Part shown: piece after piece, positions 1 to 11,838 of the stretch | Layout of the letters: every line of letters starts with the position of its first letter | How positions within the stretch are numbered: the stretch's first letter is position 1 | Source of the DNA: Pontederia crassipes | Lineage: Eukaryota > Streptophyta > Magnoliopsida > Commelinales > Pontederiaceae | Assembly (NCBI GenBank): GCA_030549335.1 | Contig: CM060189.1 | Coordinates: 34,495,001-34,559,000, forward strand | DNA: 64,000 nucleotides | Direction: 5' to 3' | The notes under the pieces: generated by a model | Seen by the model: the letters and a program-made list of their open reading frames with translations, nothing else | What the model was told of the DNA's origin: nothing | Database searches by the model: none | Translations under genes and position numbers: made by a program

Positions 1-708
1 ATAATAGACCGGGCCAACTGCATCAAAAAATATATTTTCTTCTACTTCGGTATCGAGGGGACCCATCAACGAGGACGCGGATAGAAGCAAAAGTCCTAAC
101 TAACAGATGAAATGGTCCAAATAATCCATGACGTATATCAAACAAGAACAGCAAGGAGACGTTGAAAGGAATAATAATATATCACATCGATCGGTAAACT
201 CATAAAAAAAAAAGAGTATGATATACGATGCCATTAGCGGCGATCGGGATGACACAAGCAATTAAATCGCACAACAAACAAACTTAACAAATTTAGAAGA
301 AGATGGTGAGGTGGAGGAGTAATGAATCAATGGATGATATGTTGCACCACTTCGTTACTTACAACCCAAGATATATATACAAGAGAGGAGAAAAAGAGAC
401 AGACGCCAAGTAATCGATATATTTATATATATCATGCTGCAGGTGAACTGCCTGCAGGGTGAATCCTCTTACACTTTGGAAGTTGGCACTCGTACCGGAT
501 TTGATGTGGAGAAAAGAGATGAAGTCGAGCTGCTTATTAATGAAAGAAAGAATTCGAAAAAAAAATAATGAAGAAGACAAAGAGGCCTAAATGCCTTTCG
601 ATATGAGCTGATGGAATTCTGAAGATTCTGTTCATGATAAAATATTTTATAAGTTGGGCAGTACTTTCCACGCATTTAATTAAATCACTGCGGAAGCTGG
701 TTTTTTTT
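1..708. other. No recognisable gene
   Basis: AT-rich sequence with short open frames on the minus strand (359-580 and 469-675). They show no domain, biased codon use or promoter that I can recognise. A repeated CTGCAG-containing motif lies near 435-460. Nothing else is supported here. Confidence 0.6.
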
Positions 709-809
709 GTTGATCAGCTGATCAACCAATTAGTTCAACTGCTGTCAGCTTGATTTATAGATAGCTGTATAGAAATCCCACTGCAGCAGTGGGAATTCTA
801 TACAGCTAT
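709..809. repeat. Palindrome plus 24-bp-stem hairpin
   Basis: Two inverted repeats lie within 100 bp. The first, at 709-726, is the perfect 18-bp palindrome GTTGATCAGCTGATCAAC. The second has arms 761-784 and 786-809 around a single central base; the arms pair over 24 bp with one mismatch. The hairpin centre reads CCCACTGCAGCAGTGGG. No flanking target duplication is obvious, so I cannot say whether it is a tiny foldback element, a small-RNA precursor or a chance structure. Confidence 0.8.
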
Positions 810-1934
810 ATACATATGCTTCTTTGGATGAGGAAAACAAAAAGACTACAAAATAAAGAAATCTATTGACTGAATTATTTGTAGTTTAGCAGGCTTTGCA
901 TGGATACGTTCACAACGATCATGATGCCAATGGACTCATAAATAAATTGATTACAAAATCCGCCTGAGCAGTTTCTTAGATGAACATATATAGTTTGAAG
1001 CATTCTCTGTTTCGATGGTTAACTCTTCCAAATTGTATTCTTTTTTTTTTTCCTTAAGAAAGTCTACACGCTAAAGAAATATATCAACGAATGTGTTGAT
1101 TCTGATCTGCTACGTATTAATTTAGACACACTCCTAATGAGATGCTGGATTGGTTTTCTCTCTCCAACCGAACCCAAAACGTTGGACAGACAATACCACC
1201 TAAAGAATCATAAAACTACTAAGAAAAAGTTATATAGAATCATATTAAGTAAAGTTCTAACTTTTATGCTACAAGATCCTAGAAATTCTAGGTAGAAAAT
1301 ACAAACCTTGATATATAACCTGACTGGAGAAGATGAGAATTGCTGAATCGATCAATGTTGAGGCTCTTTAAATTATAGAAAGGATGGGACATGCATGATC
1401 AGTGATGAAAACAATCGAAATTTCGAAGACGAATTAAGAAAATAAATTAACGTTAATGATGTGATATGCTATCTAACATTAATATATAGTGAAGTAGCTG
1501 GTGGCAGAGACAGGGACCATGCATGCAACCCCAACATTCACGAAGTTGGACTCACTTATTTTATCCGAAGACGGTGTAAATACTACAAGCATATGTTGCA
1601 CAATGGTCAGTGGCACGTCAATTAAGGACCTAATTATACCTAAATTTCTCTAACAAATGGACCTCTTTGTGAAATTAGTTGTCAACAAGTTACGTTGATG
1701 CAAATATATTTGGAACATTTTAAGAGTTGGGGAAAAAAAAGTTAATGTCGTGCATTAAGAAGGAAATTAACAGGTGAATGAAATATGATAATGATTGATG
1801 AAGGTAGTGTCTCCGCTGCTGCATCGCTAATATGGTTGATGAGTTCGCCTAATTGATTTGTTCCATGCATGGAGTAAATGTGTCGGGTGGTGATGGTTGG
1901 ACTTCAACATTTCTGATCTGTTTGATAAACCACA

Positions 1935-1938
<4 letters not shown>
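810..1938. other. AT-rich intergenic, nothing recognised
   Basis: No open frame with recognisable content, no repeat family ends and no RNA gene were seen. This may be flank or UTR of a gene outside the window. Confidence 0.5.

Positions 1939-2002
<64 letters not shown>
1939..2002. repeat. (AG)n microsatellite
   Basis: Uninterrupted AG dinucleotide run of about 64 bp. Its translation gives a spurious serine-leucine repeat frame on the minus strand, which is not a gene. Confidence 0.95.
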
Positions 2003-2008
<6 letters not shown>

Positions 2009-2353
2009 TGACGTGCCCCACAGCAATTTTATAGAAAACTTGGTTAGCTAGTCACGTCTCTTCCCTTTCTAGTAACCAACCTCCTGCTTGAGTGGCTTCG
2101 TTTCCTCTAGATCCAAGACCTGTTGAGCTGAGCATTCAAATGCACTGCTTGATTCAGTCATATGCCTTTTTTTTAAAAGAAAAGTAAAGTTAACCATTAA
2201 TATAGCAACCAGAATTGTTGAGGTACTGTAGTTGAAGGATCCCCATAGGAGGGGAACCCTTCTAAAAACCATCGCGGCGAGCGAAATAAGCAAAATAATG
2301 AGCTATAGAATTTATCTTTCTATTACAATGCGTAACTTTCCATTGATGAAAGC

Positions 2354-2641
2354 CTAAAAGTAAGGATCTAATATCCAGAATGATTTGCTAAATGGTCCAT
2401 GGGGTTGAAGGCTGCTATTTAAGGTGCGAACGAGAGCTTGCGAATCTGACTCGATATGAAGGCAACGAATTTGATACCGAGCACAGCGCTTGACACCCTC
2501 CAAAATGGCTCTCACCTCGGTCTCCAAAGCCGACTTGCAGTTCCTGTCAATAGTTCCTGCAGCCAAGAAGGAAGAGTCGTGAGAGCGAATGATGAAACCA
2601 AAGCCACCAAAATGTCCCATATCGTCAAAAGATCCATTCAT
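2354..2641 (-). pseudogene. LINE RNase H-like (RVT_3) domain remnant
   Basis: About 95 codons matching the plant RVT_3/RNase H pattern. It begins with an NGSF motif where the family usually has DGSF, continues through GGFGFIIRS and a SALETEVRAILEG segment, and reaches IESDSQALV. The last two supply the expected acidic residues (E in the LETE/EVRA helix, D in ESDS). The first catalytic aspartate appears as asparagine, a GAT-to-AAT type change, so the domain should be inactive. It is in a different frame from the upstream zf-RVT segment, so at least one frameshift separates them. It forms the 3' end of the truncated LINE. Confidence 0.75.
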
Positions 2642-2643
2642 GT

Positions 2644-3255
2644 TTAGTTTCTTCCACCCTGCAACAAGGGGCTCCCATGGGCCAGAAGTTGGCCTTGGGG
2701 GTGTGGTGCCTCAGGTACTTGACAATTAGCATGTTCATTATAATTAGATATAGCAATCTGCCCGACCGACTTTGCTGTTGCCACCGTGGACCGAAAAAGA
2801 GCCCCATTTCTGGCAGACCAAATACCCCACAAAGAAAAGGCAACGATATATCTCAATTTTATTTTTGAACTAGTGTTCAGCATAGCACCCTCACAGAGCC
2901 AGGAGCCGTCATGCCACTGATTAAGAAGTTCAAAATTAAAATTCAGTTCGGATTGGACAAGGGACCATAGAGATAAAGCAAAGGGGCATGAAAAGAACAG
3001 ATGCTCAACAGTTTCCAAATGATAACCACATAATTTGCATGAAGGATTACATGAAGGAACAAAACGTAAAATGACATCCGAAGTAGGAAGCCTCATATGC
3101 AATAATTTCCAAAGAAAGATTTGGATTTTAGGCGCAACATTAATCTGCCAAAGAGAATTCCAAGGTGGCCGTCCAGGCAAAGCCGGTGATAAATGCTTTT
3201 CCATAATGAATTTGTGGACAGAGTTAGCCTTAGCAACTCCATGAGTGCTCTTCAC
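2644..3255 (-). pseudogene. LINE zf-RVT (zinc-binding) domain remnant
   Basis: 203 codons carrying the plant LINE zf-RVT domain. The pattern is W-x-INVAPKIQIFLWKLLHMRLPTSD, then CKLCGYHLETVEHLFFSCPFA, giving the Cys-x2-Cys ... His ... Cys metal site. This domain follows the reverse transcriptase in plant L1 elements. It is in the same frame as the segment just upstream (to 3630), separated by an in-frame TGA at about 3262. Its C-terminal end runs out of frame before the RNase H domain. Confidence 0.8.
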
Positions 3256-3261
3256 CCACTG

Positions 3262-3868
3262 TCAGGTGTCATCATAGGCATTACTAGATAAATAAATAGC
3301 AGTAATACAATTACATAGATCAGGACCAAACATATCAACAAGAGTATCAATTTTCCAACAGCCGTTAAAGATGAGCTCATTTACCTTCATGGAGGGGGAG
3401 ATCCAGTTAACATTTATATAAGTAGGCATCCAAGTAAGGGGGATTGGGAAAACCCAAGGGTCATGAAAAACAGAAGTGTTACACCCATTACCAATTTGAA
3501 TTTGAAAGCCCAACTTGATATGATCTAGAGTATTGAGAATAGTTTTCCAACTCCAAGCAAGGTTGCGGAAGGGAGATGAGGGATTCCAGGATGAGCCTGC
3601 TGATATTTTTGAGTAACCAATTGAACCCAAGGGGTGTTCTTATTGTTAAGCAGATCAAGAGTCCTTTTGGCAAGGAGAGAGGTCCAAAGATGGGTGAGAT
3701 TCTTAATGCCCAGCCCACCACACAATTTTGGCAGCTGGATGGTTTCCCAGTTAATGAGATGAGTACCTTATTTCCCCCCACCCGGGTCCTAGAAAAAAGA
3801 CCTGTTATGTTTTTCAATGGCATCCAGAACACCTTTAGCCATATATGTAGAGCTGAGAGCATGAACAT
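3262..3868 (-). pseudogene. LINE post-RT connection region remnant
   Basis: Overlapping minus-strand frames (3262-3630 and 3488-3868) together give the region between RT and zf-RVT of plant L1 elements. The key phrases are CGGLGIKNL followed by LAKRTLDLL, then IGNGCNTSVFHDPW and WMPTY. The familiar text switches frame within about 100 bp, showing at least one indel. It is part of the dead LINE copy and has no independent gene function. Confidence 0.7.
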
Positions 3869-4139
3869 GGATAGAATTTATGACAGAGTTGATCAGAGTA
3901 GCTTTACCAACTTGGTTAAGGAGAAGTTGCTTTCAACCAGCAGTCCTATTTGTGATTTTATCCATGATTTATTTTTGGAACCTAGCAGGCACACACTTGT
4001 GAGAGATTTGGACACCAAGGTAGGAAAAGGGGTAAGACTCAGTCTTGAAATTGAGGATGTTCTGGATAATGTGCTTCCTATTGATAGCCAACTTGGGCGG
4101 GTAATAGATTTTTGATTTGCTTTGATTAACTTTCTGATT

Positions 4140-5276
4140 AGTTAACTTCTCATAATCAGCAAAGATCTATTTTAAAGTTTTACAATTATGTTTAGTTGCT
4201 GCAATAGAGATGAGAAGATCATCAACATACATTAAATGACTAAGCTTAAAGGTATTAATGGAAAAATGAATTAGGGAGCCATCGGAGGTGTGCTAATTAA
4301 TCAAGGAAGTAAATACTTGGAAAACAAGAATGAACAGATAGGGAGAAATAGGGTCACCTTGCCTGATCCCCCTATGATTGGTAAAAGGTTGGGAAGCAAT
4401 ACCATTAATATTACAAGTAAAGATTGGAGACTTAATGCAAGTGAGCACCCATTGGATGAAAATGGGGAAAATTCATTCTTATTAAAATTTGTTCAACAGC
4501 AGTCCAAGAGACCTTGCCAAAAGTTTTTTCCATATCGACCTTGAGTAGGAGGAATTTTTTTCTACCCTTAGTAATGAAATGAGCAAGCTCCTGGGCAAGC
4601 AATATGTTGTCTTGGATAGACCTATGAGAGATAAAAGCTAATTGAGAGGGGTCCATGAGACTAGCCAGAGTTGGCTTAAGTCTTTGAGCAAGAAGCTTGG
4701 TAGTTACTCTGTAAAGAATATTACAGAGAGAAATGGGTATAAAATCAGTAACTTTGGAAGGATGGTCCTTCTTGGGATGAAGACCAGAGAAGTCTTAGTC
4801 CAGGTAACAGGTAACATATTCTCCATGAGTGCCCTCTTGATGTGGGTACAGATATCAACCTATCCCAATAATTCTTGTAAAATTCTACAGTATACCCAGG
4901 GAGGCCAAGTAGTGAGGTCAAAAGAGGGGGTGTCAGAACCCCACAATTCCTGATAGTGGTCAATAAAAGCATTTCTGATATGATTCTCATTAGTAAGCAT
5001 CTGTCTATTAGTGGAGGAGATAGAAGAAATTTGATTATGTTTAGATATGATGATAGTGGACAAATGAAAGAAGTGAGTATTCCTATCCCCCTGAGTCAAC
5101 CAATTAACTTTAGATTTAGACCATTACTTAATACTAATTTGCCTGAGAATGACTAGGTGCTTATTATAGGTAGCTTTTAAAGTGATTAACTCATTATCAG
5201 TGAGACCTACCATGCCATCCTTAAGTTCAAGCATAGCAATAAGATCTTGAGCCTGCTGAGCCCTGTCCTCAAGTGA
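4140..5276 (-). pseudogene. LINE reverse transcriptase domain remnant
   Basis: Minus-strand pieces of an L1-type RT. At 4860-5099 is the TQGDRNTHFFHL motif that precedes the polymerase fingers. At 4432-4656 is QLAFISHRSIQDNILLAQEL followed by LLKVDMEKTFGKVSW, matching the AFI-GR-I-DN and KVDMEKAYD motifs, with Y/D changes at the end of the latter. At 4218-4229 a YVDD catalytic box is readable on the minus strand, so the polymerase active site itself looks intact although the frame is broken around it. The copy is cut at 5276, before the endonuclease. Confidence 0.8.
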
Positions 5277-5286
5277 TCATATGCCT

Positions 5287-8200
5287 AATTGATTCCTCCC
5301 TTGCCTATTCGTCTGGACACTGTGCTTTGTCCTTCCTTTGCCTGACTCTTAGCTACCATGTTGCGTCCTTCCTTTGCTCCACCCATTCACTTAGCTTTCC
5401 ATCTTGCTTCAGTACCACTTGATTCCTATTTGCTGGCCCTGTCGTACTTCTCTTTGGAATTTTTATTCACTCCATTAAGTTGATATATCAAGATTGAGTC
5501 AACTGCGACCCAACTCTAGAGGCGAACTGAGCATTTGAGAATCAAGTGAGCCACCGGTGACCTAAGCTCACCCTCTTCTTCTAGCCACCTCATATGAGAT
5601 CGAGATCATATGCGGGTAGGGCTTCAAGTTACTACCTGTAATCTTTTGCATCCGATTCTCAAATGAAGGTTCTATGGCGTCAAATTTTGTTTTGTTTTGA
5701 CTCAATGCAGATGTTGACTTACCACTTTGTCATATGTACATACGTGCTTGAAGATGTTGGTCAATTTCAAGCTCTTTTTTTATTATATTCACCGGACAAA
5801 AATGTTTTGGCACACCAATTTGAATTTGATTTCATTCGCATGAGAGTGCTTCGGGACAATAATTTTTTCACAACTTTCTTTGAATTGCTAGAGGTTGCCC
5901 CTATCAATGGACATTTGCAAAAGTACTCTAGTCTCTTTTGGTATACTAAAAAATAATGCATTTTTTGATAGATTAATTGTTTCACTCATAAAAAATGCTT
6001 TTTACGAGTACCTATTATATTCAAGGTTCTCGACCCTTTTTGCAAATCAACGTTATTCTTAACCTTGTACACAGTCGAAGTGCTCACCGGTGTCTTTTAC
6101 ATGTCTTGATTTGAGTCTTTCTTGATGCTTCATCCAAGTATGTTTATGTTGATTTGGATGATTTTCGTGTTGATGCATTTTCATGTTGACAACTATTTGA
6201 TGCTTCAAATTGCACTTCTCCACTAGCATTCTTCTTGTTGGTATCATCAAGTGGCTTGGATTGTTTATTATTTTTTCTTCTTACTCATCATTGGGGGTAT
6301 TTGTGTTATTTGAATCATTTATAAAAGTTTTTCTAAAACATAGACAAATAAAAATTATGAAATATATGATAAGCAAAAAGATAACTAGGAAAAGAAGTAA
6401 ATTTTCACATAATTAATCAAGTGAGAAAGACAGAAGAAATCAAACTAGTCCCCCAACAAATTGAAGCAAAATTATGAATGCAATTATTGTAACAAGTATA
6501 CTAAGTTGGATCCAGTAATAAAAAGTAAATAAGATTTGTCAATCCCACGATAACCATTTTTTTATATTCGAACCCTAGTTAATTTGTTGAGGAAAAATAA
6601 AATTGTGATTTGAAATCAAATAAAATGACACTGATGTGATTGAAGGTTTTATTAATGGGAGAGAAAAGTAGAGTTTAGATTCACTACCTTATCTCTTTAT
6701 TAATAATTAAACGTTATTAAGAATTTGTATGATAAAAAGATCACTTGGCTTATATGTTATGATTAATATAACCCAACTACCATAAATAAGAATACATAAA
6801 AGCAATTAAACAAATCAACTTTACTTTACCTTAATTAGGATGCTTTTACATATAAATTTATGTTATTAAAAAAATAAAAAATTAATGGCATCCAAATTTG
6901 GTGACCACAAAGTGACTTGAGTATGACAGAACCCGATTGAGTTGGGATGGATCCGACTTAAGTTCAGCCTTGGAAACTACAGTTAAACAACTCGACTTTG
7001 ATCAATAGGACTCAACCCAACTAGCCCGAGTTGGATTCAAAACTCAACTTGGGTTATATGTTAACAAATTATAATACATTGTTTGATCTGTTATCATTCA
7101 CAAAATTATTGTGTAATTACTATCAATCAAATAATAATTGAATTTGCCCATTTCAAACATGGATGTCGACGCATATTCATAATTTCCACCAGAGGGGTTG
7201 GTGGCAGTCCTTATAACTTGATGATTATTGTGATGTTAAATTGCAAAGTCTTGTTTTGTTTCATCAATGGAGTTGGACTCAAGCAATAAATAACTTGTCC
7301 TCGTTTAATAAATTTCGAGTGTGAAATATCATATGTATAATATCCTTGCTAGGAGTCCGAGTCACTAGCCATAAACAAATGTATAGCCGAGGGCAATACA
7401 AATTAACTGATTAATAGTGAATTTTGAATTTTATTTTGATCACGCTGAACACTATGGGGCATCATCAGGGGAAGATTGAAGGTGAATCAAATGCGATATC
7501 TTCTTTTGTCTTATATTCAAGCATTGTATGATACTCTAGTAAGATTGTTTTGACATCTATTCACTTATTTTGTAGACCACATTTTATACTTATTTTTAAA
7601 CTATTGAATTTATGTGCTCTCTCCTTAGATTAAAAGAGAAAACATTGTATCCTTCTCATAAGGGAAGAGGTATTATTTGTTCTAAGATGTTTTCCTCACA
7701 CATGAAGAGATTTTGTATTAATATTTTATGCCTTTATTCTTATTTAATTCATAATATAGATTTGCCACAATTAGAAATTAGATTGTATTTTTGTAAATAT
7801 TAGTTTAGCATTTTCTCAATAGGCATACAATGAAATTAATTGAACACATCATAAAAATTGTAAAATTTCATTAAGAATATTTTTTATATAATTTATCTTT
7901 TATTTTGAGAACAATATATATAACTTTATATGGATATTTTCATGTTTTTCTATGAATTATAATTTATTTTCACAATGTATAAATGCACACTTACACCTTC
8001 TATATATTTTAAGTTGATCAATCAACTTTTCTATTCTCCATTTAAAATAACACTTCAATATTTTGTAAGTGAGAAAAATGAAACTAAAACATCTGGAAAA
8101 GTTCAAAGTTCCATGTGTTTTGCTTCTTTAATTTTAGATGTTAATAATGATAAGATAATATCAGTAATTAAAAAATAACATTTAATGAAACATTCGATGA

Positions 8201-9269
8201 TGAGTAATTGAAAAAAAATTGTTCTTCTGTCATAGTGAAAAAGTTTAAGTACTATATTTTTATTATCAATCCTCGATATTTGAAAAGTAGTTCTAACTAC
8301 TCAATCCACATTACGGTATTAAACTTACTGTCCACAAATTGAATGTTAGTCTTCCATCAAACCTAACTAATTTGGTAGATCGCTCCATATCGCTCATTTA
8401 GCAGCTAGAGGTGGTGCTCCTAATAAAAACTTTTTGTATTCACAAAAAATCAAAATCCAATATCTTACATTGAGCAAAAAAAAGTCGATTACCATAACAC
8501 TCGAACACCCCAACCCTTGTTACTACTTTAGAGATGACAAATGGATATTTTAATAAAAAAACTTATGGATCGATAGGCTATTAAATTTCACACATTGCCA
8601 TCCAATTGTGGTTATATTAATAAATTAGTCATATAAGTTTAATTTGTAACTAGGTAGTCATCAAACTTCCGAAATACGATCTAATTAGTGATTGAAAGTT
8701 TACAAGTTAAAATACTAATGTGAAATTCGCATCAGTATTTTCTCTCTTATCCATATCATGTTTAAAATACTATAAAATAAAAAGAAAAATTCTCCATATC
8801 ACATTTAAAGTTTTAACTTATAAACTTTCAATGGTTGATTACGACGATCATGATCATATAACTATAAATTAAAATTGAACGACTATTTTGTGAAAACGTT
8901 GACTGTAAATTGTACTTGATTTTGACTTATCCGACGTATTGTGATCTCAATCTATAATATTTAATTAAGTGCACTTGAACCATATAAAAGAAAAGTCCAT
9001 CAACAGTTGAACACAAAAGAGAAAAAAACCCGATTCTCCTATATTGTCACCGAATATTAGATAAACTCAATAACACATTGCGATATGTTACCGCTCATGC
9101 TTATCATGCACAAATCTGTAGGCGTTTCGCTCCGCCCTCCCCCCCGGTCATCGTGCAGTCCCAAAATACAAAACTAAAAACCAAAAAATTAGGCACAAAA
9201 CACAATTAATTGATTTTAAATAATAAATAAATAGAGAAAAGAGCCAGCCTGCGGATCGCATTTGGATCG
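5287..9269. other. Long AT-rich tract, no recognised gene
   Basis: About 4 kb downstream of the LINE. A plus-strand frame of 97 codons at 5663-5956 contains no domain I recognise and may be chance or a decayed element. Diverged phrases such as those near 6900-7070 resemble degenerate inverted-repeat transposon DNA, but no ends could be defined. Confidence 0.45.
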
Positions 9270-9704
9270 TTGGATCACATCTGCCCCCTTTTTTTCTTTT
9301 CCGTGTCTAGCCACTCTCTCCTAGTCGTCGTGTCCTCGTCAGCCGCTGCATCCTCATCAGCCGCTGCGTCCTCGCTCTCACCCCGCCGATCTGTGTCGTT
9401 GTCGCTACTGCTGCTTGCATCGCTGCCTAATGCCATTGTTGCTGTCGCACCGCTGCCGTCGTCGCCTTCTCGTCATCTTCCCTTTCTCCCTCTTTCACAT
9501 CTTCTTCGTCGTCGGATCTACCGATTTGCTCACTGCCGTGCCCGCTGCCGGACATCATTGTCGCTACTGCTGCTCGTGCCGCTGCTGTTGCCGCTGCTGT
9601 TGCCACTGCCGGACGTCGTTATTGCTGTTGCGCCGCTGCTGCCGATGTCGGACGCCATTGCCGCTGCCCTCCTCTACTTCGCCCTTCATGCGAAAAAGGA
9701 ATAG
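9270..9704. repeat. CTG/CCG-rich low-complexity block
   Basis: A run of GCTGCTG, GCCGCTG and TCGTCG triplets that opens all frames and yields Ser/Leu/Ala-rich or Cys-rich translations. Length and openness come from triplet composition; no domain or gene structure supports a real protein. It ends about 265 bp before the hAT element. Confidence 0.65.
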
Positions 9705-9970
9705 TTGAGTCGTTCGATTTTGGCCATTCAAGCCACTACCAACGATGAAGATCTTGTCATTAAGAAAATGTTTTAAAAAATAAATATAAGTATGATTAGC
9801 ACAATAAATGCGGGCGTTGATGGCGAATAGTAGGGTAGAAGATGGATAGAGAGGAGAAAGCAATCATAACAAGGACTAATTAATTAGTTTTGCTCGAAGG
9901 ACCAATATCACCTTGAGTACAAGCAACACATCGTGAAAAAAGAAGAGAAAAAAAAACATGCAGTCCAACG

Positions 9971-11377
9971 TAGGGGTGGCAATATTCCCTGTCCCCCACC
10001 CCCCTCCCGCGGGGATTCCCCATTCGGGGCCCCGCATTCAGGGATTTTTCCCCGCGGGAGCGGGGATGGGGGCCAAACTGCCCCTGTCCGCCCCTCCCCC
10101 CCTTTCGGGAACCGGGGCGGGGTAGTTCACCCCGCTCCGTCGGGGCCCCAAATTCTCGATAAATTATTTATAATTAATAATTATTATAATTATATTTATT
10201 AGGTTACATATGAACCGTCCATTTTACACACACATATATATATAACATTAAACCCTAACAACCCTTTTCTTTCTCCCTTTCTCTCAAGTCTCAAACTCAT
10301 CAACCCTAACTCTCCACTCTCCAGTGACCTAGTCTCTATTGCCGGCCGTCGCCGAAACCACTTGCCTAGCCGTCGGCCACCAACCGTCAGCTTCCCTTCG
10401 TCGGTGATCAACGTCATCTCCGGCGATGATTCCATCTTCACAAGGTATTCATTTTCAACTCTTTCTTTATCCTTCTCCCTCACCTCTCCGCCGCGGCCGA
10501 CCGTGTTGAGTCCAAGCGACGGTGGCGATGGTGGCGTCGTCGTCGTCATCGAGGATGGGTCGTCATAGAGGGGATCGCCGTGGTCGTGTGGGCGTCGTGG
10601 GTGGTCGTCGAAAGGGCCATGGTCGTCGTCGTGGGCGGTGGCGTCATCGTGGGCGGCGTCCGAAATCATCTGCGCAGAGGCGATTTTGTCGTCGCCCCTC
10701 GGCCGATTTCGCCTCTGTGCACTACATTGCGAAATCGCCTCCGCCCCTCGATCGTTTTCGCCTCTGCGCACAGTGCGCAGAGGCGAAATCGGCCGAGGGG
10801 CGGCAACGATTTCGTCACCGCCGCCGTGAAATCCCGCGCACTGTGCGCAGTGCAGAGCACATTTTTTTTATTTGTGACATTTTTTGTAATTTTTTTAATT
10901 ACTCACATTTTAATTAATTTAAAATTTTATGCAGAAATAGATGGAGCGGAAATGGATGATTGAATGGTAATTTTTTTATCATTTTTTTAATTTTATTCAA
11001 TTTAAATTTATTCTACTAATCATTTTTTTATTAACTTGTAGGAAACTTTGCAAATAGGTGAAGGATGAAATGAAGAAAAATGATGAATATATTTAAAATA
11101 TTTGGTGTTGTAGTTTAAACTTTATGTTACGAAACTTGTATCAAATTTAAAGTTTGTGTTGTAGTAGAATTTGAAAATTATGTTGTGATAGAATTTGTGT
11201 CAAAATTTGAATTTTCTATTTTTTCATATTATTTAATAAAAAAATCAGGAAATCAAGGTACCTGCGGAGATTTGGGCCCCGCGGGGATCGGGACGGGGAA
11301 CAAAATTTCTTCCGGACTGGAGATTCGGGACGGAGTCGGGGACGGAGACGAATCGTCGGGGTCGGGTGCCATCCCTA
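9971..11377. mobile_element. hAT-superfamily element, internally deleted, 1407 bp
   Basis: Left end TAGGGGTGGCA and right end TGCCATCCCTA are inverted repeats with one mismatch. The exact 8-bp direct repeat GTCCAACG at 9963-9970 and 11378-11385 is the hAT-type target duplication. Subterminal DNA is rich in CCCCGCGGGGA-like motifs on both sides. The interior (about 10220-10870) looks like the leader and first exon of a longer element, with a pyrimidine-rich AACCCTAAC stretch followed by GC-rich frames. No BED zinc finger or hAT dimerisation domain can be read, so it is non-autonomous. The minus-strand frame at 10199-10771 is compositional and I do not call it a gene. Confidence 0.88.
10693..10802. 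repeat. Perfect 25-bp inverted repeat inside the hAT element
   Basis: Arms 10693-10717 and 10778-10802 are exactly complementary over 25 bp. Inside them a second palindrome at 10759-10785 has two 13-bp arms around one base. Related partial copies lie at about 10673-10690 and 10741-10760. All share the core GCAGAGGCGAAATCG or its complement. The block could form alternative hairpins or be a decayed direct/inverted repeat array. Confidence 0.85.
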
Positions 11378-11385
11378 GTCCAACG

Positions 11386-11754
11386 TGCATCAGCCAATTG
11401 GGATAACATTTTAAAGCGTGATCGTGTTGTCCTTTTCGATTACATTAATTATGTTTTGATTAGCTCATCGAAAAGAAATAAAAAATAGTTAAAATTCTAA
11501 CATTCTACACAGTAATTTCGACCAAAAAAAGGGGCAAACTGTGAACTCTAGTTAAAATTTCTAACACATTCAGTAGATCGTTATATGGGATTCCTTTTAA
11601 TTTCTTAGCAAATTTGGTTAATTAATGCGTATTAGGATGATTTTAAGTGGTTAATTGGTCCCATTAATTATATAGAATAAAAGTCGCTTTCCCATGCAGT
11701 AACTTTTTTTTATAATATTTATTTTTAGGCATTAGTTGCTTGTCATATGGAAGC

Positions 11755-11838
<84 letters not shown>

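Larger units (their letters stand above)
2168..5276 (-). mobile_element. 5'-truncated L1-like LINE (non-LTR retrotransposon)
   Basis: About 3.1 kb, coding on the minus strand. Flanking direct repeats TCATATGCCT at 2158-2167 and 5277-5286 are the target-site duplication. The 3' end is a short poly(A), seen as a T run from 2168. Going 5' to 3' on the minus strand it holds the linker before the reverse transcriptase (RT), the RT, the thumb/connection region, a zf-RVT zinc-binding domain and an RNase H domain of RVT_3 type, the order seen in plant L1 elements that carry an RNase H. ORF1 and the endonuclease are missing, as expected from 5' truncation during target-primed reverse transcription. 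Stops and frameshifts break the reading frame, so it cannot move. Confidence 0.9.

Noticed and set aside
9270..9863. Ser/Leu/Ala-rich 144-codon and other frames
   Set aside because: Openness is due to CTG/CCG triplet repeats; no family, splice structure or promoter.
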